This document shows, in pieces, positions 45,605 through 55,854 of a stretch of 64,000 nucleotides of DNA. Location of the stretch: positions 252,001-316,000 of the forward strand of contig NC_006681.1 in NCBI RefSeq assembly GCF_000091045.1, read 5' to 3'. The DNA is from Cryptococcus deneoformans JEC21. Lineage: Eukaryota > Basidiomycota > Tremellomycetes > Tremellales > Cryptococcaceae. Position 1 is the first letter of the stretch. Every line of letters begins with the position of its first letter. The notes under the pieces were generated by a model. That model saw nothing but the letters and a program-made list of their open reading frames with translations. It did not search any database and was not told the origin of the DNA. The position numbers were made by a program, and so were the translations under genes.

Positions 45605-46266
45605 CTATAAAGCCGTGACGCCAAAGAAGAATGCCATCAAGAGTGTGCCCATCCAACATAACAATGTCGCCTTTGCCAAAGTCTGGACACCTTTTCCAAC
45701 CACCGCATCCTTCGATGTATCCTCCGCCGTCTCATACCCCTGAGGTCGAAAGATAGTAGCATTGAAAGATGTACCATTTGCCGATTGGATTGAGCATAGT
45801 CGGAGAAAGTCCTGTGTTGAGAAATCAAGCAGTGAGCAGCAAGCGACGGAAGCGAGCAAAAGTATCTGTTATCTACCTGAAGATTCTCCTGGATCAGTGC
45901 AGGTGTCGTCTGGCAGCTCTCGCAGATTCCAGCAGATCCCGTGATTGTTTCGTTCCCCAGTGTACCAGCATAAGTCTGTCCTTCACAAAGACAACCAATA
46001 AAGTCGTTCATGTAAGTTAAATTGAATTGCTGCACCGCTGCACAGAACGGTCAGCGACGTTCTTCTTTCATCATCATACCCTGACCCTCCATGTTTCTAA
46101 TTTGTCACTCACTGGTTTCCTTATATTGTCCCCTACAGTAGCCTAACACCACTGACCAATCTGAACAAGCTGAAAGGCATTGTTTATCTTCGTCCGTCGC
46201 AATCACCCCACTGAAGAAGAAGAAGAAGGCGCCGATCAAGAAAATGCCGGTTGCCGCCCTGAACAT
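45605..46266 (-). CDS. Eight-cysteine protein with C-terminal anchor, copy C
   Basis: About 183 residues. The signal peptide MFRAATGIFLIGAFFFFFSG precedes CLSACSDWSVVLGYCRGQY. Exon 2 carries YMNDFIGCLCEGQTYAGTLG and CESCQTTPALIQENLQ, and exon 3 begins DFLRLCSIQSANGTSFNATI. Spacing is C-x3-C-x9-C-x22-C-x-C-x20-C-x2-C-x17-C. Unlike A and B it continues for about 40 more residues to a hydrophobic end (LLCWMGTLLMAFFFGVTAL, stop 45605-45607), which is either a GPI-attachment signal or a membrane helix. Intron positions and phases match A and B. This is the rightmost (upstream) member of the tandem cluster. Confidence 0.75.
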
Positions 46267-46922
46267 TTAATTGGTTTCGTTATGGTTTGGACAGCTACGT
46301 TTACGAACTAATGATACTGAGATTCCTGCTTGAGAGTCCCTTCTTGGTATATCCTATATGCATTTATGAGCTTTGCCATACCTTTGCACTTTGATCCCAA
46401 GCAAGAAGCTAGCGGGCAAAGAGAACACAACACGCGGTAACGAGTCGTCGTTTGATAGGTAGTAGGAGACTTCCGTTCATCAAATGAGGAAGCGTACGGC
46501 ATCTTCTTGAATCTTGACAGTCCTTTATTATTGCGCAGCAGCATTTATGATGTAAGGAGGAAAATCTTGGTATATGTAGCTATCCACTGCCAAATCAAAC
46601 CTAGAACAATATTGCTTTGGCAACAGATATCAATCAACGTTCTGACGGTGGGTGATGATTGGTGTTTATGTATAGTATCGGTTTTAAATGTGATGTTGAT
46701 TCAGAATGGAACTGCCGGCATCCGTGATTCGAGGCTTCAAGAGCATGTTTATAGATACTACAGCCATGCATGGAAAGATGTAAAAACTCCATTATTCTTT
46801 TCTTAATTGCATTGCAAGCAACACACTCAAGCCGCCATCATGCACATCAGACTCTGACAAATGGCTTGCCCTTCCGAACTCTCCTCAGAATGTAAATATA
46901 TGAGCGCCGGATTCCTTCCCCA
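46267..46922. other. Intergenic region, copy C promoter and F-box gene 3' flank
   Basis: 656 bases. The 99-codon plus-strand open frame at 46507-46806 has no recognisable feature. Nothing else supported. Confidence 0.5.
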
Positions 46923-49730
46923 TCAATCAGCCTCAATCTTCAACTAGCAAAATAGAAGGAAGAAACTTACCACACCGATAACGACCATCTTGCCATCGAA
47001 AGCAGACGAGCGATATGGCCTCTTTTGATCCAACAAGATCTTTGCTCTGACTTCCTTATACATCAATTTCGACTGCAAGAGCTCATCATAAAATATGCGC
47101 TTCGTCCAAAGTCTTTTATCCTGAATCTCCGAGGTACTGTGTTCAATCAAATTGTTGTCCATCTGGGCGACAGGGACAGGGTTCACTAGCGGACATTTGA
47201 TGACGCGCGGTTTCTCACGTTTGGCACCGCTTTCAGGGGGAGAAGGTGATGTGGATGAAGAGGCAGTGGATAATGAAGCTTTGTCGAGAGATAAATATGG
47301 ATGTTGAAGACCTCCCAAGACTTGACGTGGACGTCCAGGATGATCATGGAAAGTGTGTCGAGAGTAATCCCGCAAGGTCATCCAGTATTGCCTCATGAGC
47401 TGCCCATCCTTCTTCCTCACCAAGGGCTTTGCATCTGGCACAGGCTCAACCATGACCGCTCGTGTACCCCAAGCCGTTACGATATTGCGATGGTTGAAAC
47501 GTATGCTGACCCCGGAATCCCAAGATTTCCAGGGAACAACATGTGGATTTTCCCACTTGTAAGTGGATTTGGTTTGTTTCGGAGATATAATTGTAGCTCT
47601 TTTGCTGATTCTCTTTGATCTGCTCTTTTTGGACTTGTACCGGCTCGGCTCATCTTCCTCAGTTTCCCACCCATCATCCTGCCCAGAACGAAGGAACAGC
47701 TCAAATGCCTCTATTAACTGATCTCTCCATGTCTTTTTGTTGAGCTTCGCACCGAGAGCTAACAGTTTGATATCTATACCCTTTGTTTTCGCCATGTGCC
47801 ATTGCATCGCTTCGATAGTCTTTCCAAGAAGGGTCGTAATGTCGATTATGCCCTTACATCTGACAACATTTGGCGCACCAAGACCATCACTGGTATCACC
47901 AGACAAGGTAAAGGGTATAACACCCAATCGCTCGCCCTGCAAGAGCGCAGGATCAACCGAGAAGCTGTCAAAGGCGAGGCGAACTGGATGGAAGTCAGTA
48001 TCGACATGTAAAGAATCCATGATAGAATCTAGAGGGGTTTCGTAAACACCCAAAGGGGTTGTATTCAAAGTAGGAAGTTGAAGGGAAGCGAGAGGCATGC
48101 AAAACGGAATTTCGTCCCAGTCCCAGGTATATGCTTCATCAATTTCGGAGCCTGGGCCGAAATGTGTTATATAGCTGCGCTTGAACGGCCGAGTACCTCG
48201 TTCTGTGGGTAAGGGAGCGTGTGTGTCGATGCTGTACACCGTCTCCAAGGGCGGGGGAACAGCCTCTGAAACGCCCTGAAAGGTGTCCTCCTCAGAATCA
48301 TAATCAATATCATCGTAGACACTGGCAGGCTTGGGCCTCTGCGGGGTGGAAGCCGAAAGACAACTTGGGCGACCTCCGGATGCACAGGAATCCAATTCCC
48401 TGTTATGAAGCACCATCAGCTCGTCTTCAGGCTTCTTGACAAGGTCCCTCATAACAGAAGAAAGAATAAAGGGGCCCAAGAAGCGGAAATCTTCGCACAC
48501 AGGGACGTCGGGCGTAGGAGAAAGTTTCTACCACATGTCAGTTTTTGTCTCGAAGGAAAACGGTACAGACTTACACCAATAGACACACCCGCTTTCCAGT
48601 CCCAAAGGCCTACAAAATTTTGCCTTGTCGTGTCTGCAGAAACCAGAAGTAAACCAACTTTACCACCTGGGCCCAGTTGAAGCTCAATATGGTGCATATG
48701 GTGCTTTGCTGGGACAAGAACTTCAACATATGGCAGCTTGGCCTCTGGGTGGGGAATCGGTGGTTGAAAGATACCATCAGATTGTTGAGGTGTGCCGACC
48801 GGCGGAATGAGACTGTAAAAGTAGATTCGATGGGCTACCTTGAGTGTAGAGTTGTAGGAAATTTCGTCACATGGTGGGTGGTTGCTATGGTAATCTGAGT
48901 GTCGTGGAGAGAAAAGAAAAGAGAAGGTACCTACACAGCGTAGGCGACAGCCACGACATTGTCTTCTACACACATGGTAGCACTGTCGATTGGCGCACCG
49001 AAGTTCATTTTCCATTTCCATACACCTTGCGCCTTCTTCCCACCTCTTGACTCTCCATCAAATTCGTAGGCGTTTCTGATCCTCCAAACAGACCATCCAT
49101 CCCAGAGATAGTTCGAATCGGGGGCATTTGGAAATACGATCTCCCTATTAATGCGCTCTGTTACGAGGATGTGGTTAAGTTGAACTTGAGCTATTTCAGC
49201 ATTGGGAAAGTGTAAGCACCTGATCTCTGACGGGCAGAGATTGGATAGGCGCTTTTCTTGTTCAATAAGAAGACCGAGCTCTTCGGCAGAGTTTGTGAGT
49301 CGGCTGGGGGCCGACGATTGGGTATGAGGGGAAACGGAATGATAGGACTTTCGATAACGAAGCTGGAGCTGGGAAGAAGAAGTAAATACTGAGTTTACGT
49401 ATTTGTTAACCTGTGTAGTGTCAGCTTGTAGACTGGGCTGAGAGGAGAAAGAGCACTAACGCGTAGAAGAGCGGGGATATGTTGTATGGCGAGGTTGTTA
49501 AATATGCCGAGGAGGATGTCTGCGTGTCCTGACTCTGTGAATATTGCTGTGAGGGCGCTGCGGGGGCGTTTGTCGCTGTGGAATAGCATGGAGGGCAATT
49601 TGGGGGATGAAAGAAAGCAAAAAGACAACATGCGAGTGCCTGACGAACTTGCCCTCATTATTACACCGTCCAACTTCAGATTCATTCTTTCTGAATGATG
49701 AGGAGAACCAAAGTCGGCGACTTCCGCCAT
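46923..49730 (-). CDS. F-box-like protein with beta-propeller-like C-terminal region
   Basis: About 870 residues. Near residues 70-100 a segment ADILLGIFNNLAIQHIPALL followed by RVNKYVNSVF looks like an F-box helix pair, suggesting an SCF ubiquitin-ligase adaptor. After it come WDGWSVWRIRNAYEF and repeated short beta-type strands (VEDNVVAVAYAV, VGLLLVSADTTRQNFVGLWD, WDSGVSIRFNHRNIVTAWG) that could form a WD-like propeller, though canonical WD repeats are not obvious. The middle is acidic and low-complexity (48290-48400; 47650-47690). The last exon is tiny: after VVIGV the sequence continues LKIEAD, stop 46923-46925. It diverges from a second F-box-like gene only 118 bp away. The propeller reading is inference; no substrate can be proposed. 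Confidence 0.6.
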
Positions 49731-49848
49731 GTGAATACCATCGCCGATACCATCGATTTACATTTTCTGATTTCCGCTCATCAGCCGCTGTCTCAACGTA
49801 AGTTGCAACGTATCACTCATTATTCCTCCTTCTTCTCGTTCACTCACC
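49731..49848. promoter_or_regulatory. 118-bp divergent promoter, two F-box-like genes
   Basis: The two start codons are only 118 bases apart, so the genes must share a promoter region. It is pyrimidine-rich on the right side (ttcctccttcttctcgttca). No TATA element is obvious. Confidence 0.6.
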
Positions 49849-51409
49849 ATGACAGCTGCTCTTCCCGTCGACATATGGTCCCACATCCTTTCATATTGCA
49901 TAGAAGTACCACCTACACCAGGGGCCCATGTTCCCCAACCAACTCTTGTCAACGCCCTGCGCGTTAGCTCGGTAAGTAGCAGTTTTAAGTTGCGCAATCG
50001 AATACCAGATTAACAAGTTTTTCCAGACACTGTTCCTCGCTGCCGCACCCCATTTGTACTCTCAAGCTACTGTCTCTGACCCAGGCAGCTTTCTTCTTGG
50101 GTTGGACAGACCTACTTCTGTTTTTCCCTCGTCCTTTATCACGAGTCAACAAATGGACTATGAGTATCTCAAATGGGGCCACAAGAAAATTCCTCTACTT
50201 CGTCATCTTCAGAAAGTCACATTTTTTCGCCCTTTTATTAGTGGCTATGACTCTGTCGTTTCTCCTGAATCCACAGGTTCTGAAGCCACCTTTGCTTCTT
50301 TAGGTTATGCCAACCAAATGCTCAGCCATCTACTCTTCACGGAAACCACTCATGTATCGCCAAAGTTCGAAACACTATCCATCCTGGACCCTCCAGAGCT
50401 CCCTGTGTACCCTCAGACGGTACCTCCATTTGCCCAATTCATACAGCTTTTCATCCGTTACTTCCAGCCAAGGTCGGTATGCGTTCAGAATGCCGATATT
50501 CTCATACCATCCCAAAAGGTCAAATTGCAAGATCTATATTTACCCGAAAATGTGATCATCCATGCCGACCTAGACTGGAAGCTCACCGTCATTTGGGGAA
50601 CCACCAATAGGATTTGTTTCTTCAAATCAAAAATCGCGGAGGAAGGTAACCTTGACCTAGGAGCCTTGACTATAGCGGATCCTACTGAAGGGAACGGTCA
50701 GGCGATGGAAGCAGCTGTCGATATCAGAAGCGATGATGATGGGGGATGGGAAGACATTGACGGAATCTCGGGTGCATCATCTGGTCTCACATCGCAGCGG
50801 GCGCAAAACACTCCGTCCAATACTGCTCTCCACAATCAGTCAAACGAACTCTATCTTGGTGCTTTTGATCCAGAGGACCTGGAAGACGATTATTATGACG
50901 AGTATGACTGGGACGACGAGCTTGACGCAGATGATGACTTTGGAGGGATTTATGATGATGGCGTTGGCCTGCCCAGTCGTATGAGCGACTTTGATGGGGA
51001 TGACGAGGTTGCTGCGGTTCTTCCGGGTGGTTTTTCTGAAGAAGAGGTCATAAGCACCCTTGCCGATTGTCTTAGCCGATCATTCAAACATTGTCGCATC
51101 AACAATAGAAAAGGTGGCGGAAAATCAATACAACGGACCATCTTCGAGTTCTACGGTCTAGAGCAGTTCCTGTCGGTGGATACGCTGGTATATCGGAATC
51201 CAGATATCTACGGACAAGACACCGAAGACCAAATTCTGCAAAAGGCTATGGACAGGATCAGGGAAATGGTACAGCAACATGTCGAACAGATGCTGGCGGG
51301 TGTTGGACAATTACCCGTCATCAAATTCTTGCGCGCGAATGAAGCGTCAGATTGTGAAGGATGTGGTAGGAAGATGGCGGAGTGTCGGATTAATAAACCT
51401 GAAGATTAG
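49849..51409 (+). CDS. F-box-like protein with acidic stretch
   Basis: About 500 residues in two exons. The N-terminus (LPVDIWSHILSYC, then LVNALRVSSTLFLAAAPHLY) has the F-box pattern LP-x-D/E-I-x-x-x-I followed by the second helix, here separated by a Pro-rich spacer. The middle is leucine-rich but without clear repeats. Around residues 300-330 there is an acidic, Asp/Tyr-rich stretch (LEDDYYDEYDWDDELDADDD). A possible zinc-binding pair, CEGCGRKMAEC, lies just before the C-terminus; stop 51407-51409. The ATG at 49849 is the first in frame and has a good context (CTCACCATGACAG). Likely a ubiquitin-ligase adaptor, function unknown. The intron is near 49970-50027. Confidence 0.65.
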
Positions 51410-52411
51410 GTCAAAATGATGAATATATGTCTCTTGAGTGATCAGGATCTCCTAGCTTTTCATTAGGGTGTAATGGAAAGGGCAAATCAACCCGACATCT
51501 GGATGCGGCCATTCCTGTATATAATCGTGAAACTTTGGACCATACCAAACTACCGTCTAACGATCAGGTTGCAACGTTGACATTACTCCACAAGCAAATG
51601 CAATTACAGTCTGTACGTGGAAAGGTGTACCCTTATTATTTGATACAAGTCGGATTACATGATCCATCCTTAAGAGGGCATGCCACCACCACTGCACCAA
51701 CGAAACGGCTATGCCACCGAAGCCCATGGATATTATTAAAGCTAGTTTTGAGAATTCTACATGAAGATCAACAGGTATAACTTCTGTCTTCTTATTCGCA
51801 TAATACGACGGCTCCTGCACTTTTACAGATACCTCAGCGCCCAGAAATATGCATCATAACGTCCATCATCTCTAAACCAAACAGCAAAAAGAGCATTTAA
51901 TGCCATTTGATTGGACATAAAAACACGGTGCCTGCTTTCTGTCTTTTGTTTGTTGTATGGAAACATACGGTAAGTACGTAGCAGGGGATGACGGATGATG
52001 ATGGCGCGGCTCAAATGGTTAAAATTGGGCCATCGGAGCGGTCTTGGCTATAATCTTCACCGCGCAAAGGACCCTTAAAACGCTATGTTTCAGGTTTTGA
52101 CCTCGCAAGTGCAGGGCCCCCGAAAGGAACAGGGTAAGTGTCCCGTTCTCGTTGTCCTCTAGCCTCGTATTGGGCTGTTGACTGAGGCTCCAAATGTAGT
52201 GTGTTCACTCTAGTGCATGTAAGTGTAAGTATTGCTTTCATCTTCTCTTTTCTTCTTTCTACCTTTATCTTACATTTCATCCACCGTCCACCACGTCCGT
52301 GCACAACACATCCTCTCTAGACACCTCCACCATCTTCTTGCCACCAGCTGCCATCAGCCTGCCCCACCTAAAATATCCAGCTTTATTTTTGCTCTAACAC
52401 CAGAATAAAGT
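51410..52411. other. Intergenic region upstream of the CFEM gene
   Basis: 1,002 bases containing the 3' flank of the F-box-like gene and the CFEM promoter. ATTGG (reverse CCAAT) occurs at 52024-52028 and 52169-52173. The minus-strand open frame 51557-51820 includes one hydrophobic stretch but no support as a gene. Confidence 0.5.
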
Positions 52412-53630
52412 ATGAGAGTTACAACCCTCGTCTCGGCTGCTTCGCTGCTCGCTGTAGTATGTATCTTTAAGAGCCTTTTCATTACCCGTATTTACCATAT
52501 CACCTCCAGGCCACAGCCACTCCACTTGTGGTTCGTCAGAATGCTACAGCTCCCCAATGCGCAGAAGATTGTTTCGCCGATGTGGACACAATTGAAGTGA
52601 GCTGTCTACCAATTTCGACTATGAAGTTGGATTATATACTCATACCCAGGTAGTCTATTTGTTCCTCAGGTGACGTTGCATGTTATTGTACGGATCCCAT
52701 GATCGTTGGTTACCTTCGTTCGTGCCTGTCTTCAAGCTGCAGCGTACGTGTGCATTTTTGCCCATCAATCCTGATCCAACGCTAACAATTCGCTTAATGC
52801 AGACTGAAAATGTCAACAACGCAATCTACTATGGCGAGGAAGTATGTGCTGCCAATGGTGCGGATGTTTCTATGCGTGATGACGGGTCGTCAACGACCGG
52901 CTCCTCTTCCGCCACTGCTGGCTCCACACCATCCTCAACGTCATCATCCTATGAATCAATTTCGTCAGCCAGTGAGACCACTTTCACTAGTGCCAACTCG
53001 GCCGCTGCTTCCGAGAGTTTGTCGGTCTCTGGCACTGAGTCTGCTCCGATAGCTGCGCAAACGTCCCAAGTGTCTAGCAGTGAAACTCCTACTACCAAGT
53101 CTGCGTCTACGTGAGTCAATTTGAAGTTCAGATGCCTTTCGTCTTCATACATCATTAACATGTTTCTCATAGATCCGTTGGCGAGACAAGCAGCGTTTCC
53201 TCCTCCGTTGTTGATGAAACTACATCTACCAAGTAGGCCCGGTACTTATATGACATTGATCAAGGCTAATGCTTGTTTTTCCAGCTCTGCTACGTCAGAA
53301 AGTCAGACTTCTTCATCATCTTCCGAAGAAAGCTCTGCTGTCGCTGCAGCTAGCACTTCTACATCTGCGTCAGCCTCAGTATCGTCTCCCACATCCACAT
53401 CCTCTTCCTCTTCTAGTTCTTCCGCCCCGTCATCTACATCTTCTGAGAGTGACGCATCTTCGAATGTTGCTTCCACTGTCTCTCTAATCACCTCAGCTTC
53501 TTCAGAGACCGCCACTACTGCTGCATCTGGACTGGCTGCTTCTAGTGTTTCCACTTCTAGTGGTGAACGAATGATTGCAGGTACCACCGGCGTGATGGTT
53601 GCCACAATGTTGGCTCTGTTTGTGATCTAA
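52412..53630 (+). CDS. CFEM-domain protein with Ser/Thr-rich stalk and GPI-type tail
   Basis: A small-exon gene, about 320 residues. Exon 1 encodes the signal peptide MRVTTLVSAASLLAV. After an intron it continues ATATPLVVRQNATAPQCAED, with a Kex2-like site. The CFEM module reads PQCAEDCFADVDTIESICSS, GDVACYCTDPMIVGYLRSC, LSSSCS and TENVNNAIYYGEEVCAANG, with eight cysteines spaced 3-10-6-1-13-4-15. The Asp in GDVACYC is at the position that coordinates heme in known CFEM proteins. The acceptor before SICSS is at AGGTAG; other choices give a stop. A Ser/Thr-rich stalk of about 170 residues follows. The protein ends with GERMIAGTTGVMVATMLALF, a GPI-attachment-type tail. Likely a cell-wall or plasma-membrane surface protein, possibly for heme uptake or wall integrity. 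Confidence 0.85.
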
Positions 53631-55854
53631 GGGGATTTTGGGTTAATAAAGTAACCGTTACTATTTCGCCATTGCATTTCACGGACGATGTGGACGCCAT
53701 TCTACACCTGACACCTGTAATATACCCTGATGATATATTAGTTGACAGCTTTTCTGTTTCAGACATGGAGGCCGGATCACTTCCTTGAATTGCTCAAGTT
53801 CATTCATGATAAAACTTCTTTCTGCCAATCGGCAGTTACGTCTTTTATCGCATTGTTGCCGCCATATAATTATTGGGAAATTGTCAATTAGAGGAGTTAC
53901 GAACAGACAGCTACTGTCCCCCATACCATGCTAAGTTGACGCGGCTGAAATAACAATGGATACTCGGGTTGTCCATTACCTGAAAAAGAATTAGGGAGGC
54001 TATCACTTGAGCCCTCCTAGGGCTAGAAATTGCATTCAAACTCGGCCTGGAATATTTTTATAAGGATTAAGAACTAATGTTGTCCCAAGGATTAGAGTTG
54101 AGCAACTGGAAGGTAGTAGTTATAAGTTGGCACATCCGGCTTTTGCAGCCACTCGCCTTGACTTTTGGGTATCACACGTCTTATTTCAATTTTACTCTCC
54201 TTGCCTGAATTTAGGCGAAGGAGTGAAATCCTCACGCTGGACAGATCGAAACCACAACAAGACAACTCATGACTCATGACTCATCATCTCTCTGTACGCG
54301 CCAGTGTTCTAACAATCGTGGAGCAGACAGCACACCATGAACCGAGTTCTCGGACCGCACCTTGTTGGTAAAAATGATGACAACAACGCAAATATAGTTA
54401 TGAAGAAGACAGTGAAATGCGTGCTGTGCAGATGTAGACGATGGGAAGCGATGAGAAGTAAGCGATGACGATGACGCATAACTGATGATGCATGCTCAAC
54501 CACAATGGCGTGGTAAAGTATAATAAGAGAGTGCAATACCATGCATGAGCAGTGTAGGATGAAGAAACGAGCGAACAGTCGTCCGGATGATGAGCAAATG
54601 CGGGCGATAGACGGACGTCGTCGAAAAACGATGGACAAACGAACGGAAGAACGAAAGGAGTTAATAAATAAATGAACGACTTCGATTTTGGTAGTATAAA
54701 GTGAGTAACTTATCAAATTATCGCATGTTTCTCGGCCCGATATGCCATAGTCCGAACGGGTAATTAATTTAATATAAGTTACTTGTCTCTGGCACGCCGG
54801 GTCGCCTGCTTTTTTTTTTTCAGCTTGAAGACTCGTCGTTCGTCGTCGCTCGCCCTTTTCTCGCATCGCATAACTGAATCGCCGCAGACGTCATGGTTGT
54901 GAACGTCCAGCCCACCGATTCAGCCGTAACTACTGCTATGGTCGCGTGGATGGACACGAAACGAAGGTCGGCAAAAAGGACTTTTTGTAGCATAAAGGTT
55001 AGAATAAATTTGGGCCACTTGCGATATGGATGCAGTTAGTGGTTACTGCGATGCGATCTTCATCCATGTTTCACGCTTCTTGTTGCCTTTTTGTTTTGGG
55101 CGTTGGGCGGCTCATGCCGCTTTTGGAAGACGACGAGGGCCGAAAAGCGGGCTGGAACAGAAAAGAAAACGAAAAGGAGTGTATGACATCATTTTGTAAT
55201 CAGGGCCTTGCGGAACCAGGGTATTTACTCAGGGTGTTTACTCAGGGCCATTCCAGTGATGGGGACGGGGCAAAGAGGGGAGAAAAGCGCGGCGAGGAAA
55301 AGTCGAAAAAGACTCATGCAAAGAAACTTCGGCGAGCTGTAGCCAGAAGAGTTAGGCTGCCATTTCTGCCATATTTTATAGTCCATAGACATACCAAGAC
55401 CTGCCCAAACCTTCTATCCCTGCCACCCGCCCCCTGTCGTGTCGGCCCGCCAAACTTGAGGCATTGCTTCCGCAAACAACGGGCCTTAGCGTCATTACAC
55501 GTCATATTCATTATAGACACCTCATCATCATCATCAGCCGGCCAGTCGAGCACGAGAATTCATTCGCCATCCCCGGCCAAATCTCGTTCGTCGACTATCA
55601 ACGATCCATTTGTTCCCGGCCACCCCATTGCCATACACCATACACGCCAGCCACACCTTTGCTACCCACCATTTCCCTTTCTCCGACACATCCATTCGCA
55701 GTGAGTCTTCGGCCGTCCGATCACTTCGCCAGGCAGAGAAAATAGTAAAAAATCACCGACGTATATTTTACACCCGCATCATCTTTTTTTTCATCGACAC
55801 AATCACTCATACCATCATCCCGTCCTTTGTTCCATCAGCGTCACGCCAGACATT
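53631..55854. other. Long intergenic region upstream of the tyrosine phosphatase gene
   Basis: 2.2 kb without a supported gene. It holds the CFEM 3' UTR and a long promoter and 5' leader for the phosphatase, the last 250 bp being strongly pyrimidine-rich. Tandem TGACTCA motifs lie at 54270-54283. Open frames at 54309-54866 (-) and 55030-55704 (+) are low-complexity, basic and without family features. Confidence 0.55.
54270..54283. promoter_or_regulatory. Two abutting AP-1/Gcn4-type sites (TGACTCA x2)
   Basis: TGACTCA occurs at 54270-54276 and directly again at 54277-54283, within a short ACTCATG repeat. This is the known target of Gcn4/AP-1 bZIP factors. They lie far (about 1.6 kb) from the phosphatase start and about 640 bp past the CFEM stop, so the regulated gene is unclear. 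Confidence 0.5.

Noticed and set aside
51557..51820. 87-codon minus-strand frame with one hydrophobic stretch
   Set aside because: No conserved motif, no splice partners; could be chance.
54309..54866. 185-codon minus-strand open frame
   Set aside because: Basic, low-complexity translation with no domain, signal or conserved look; it lies in purine-rich promoter-like DNA.
55030..55704. 224-codon plus-strand open frame before the phosphatase
   Set aside because: Lys/Arg- and Pro/Ser-rich without family features; best explained as the pyrimidine-rich 5' leader and promoter.
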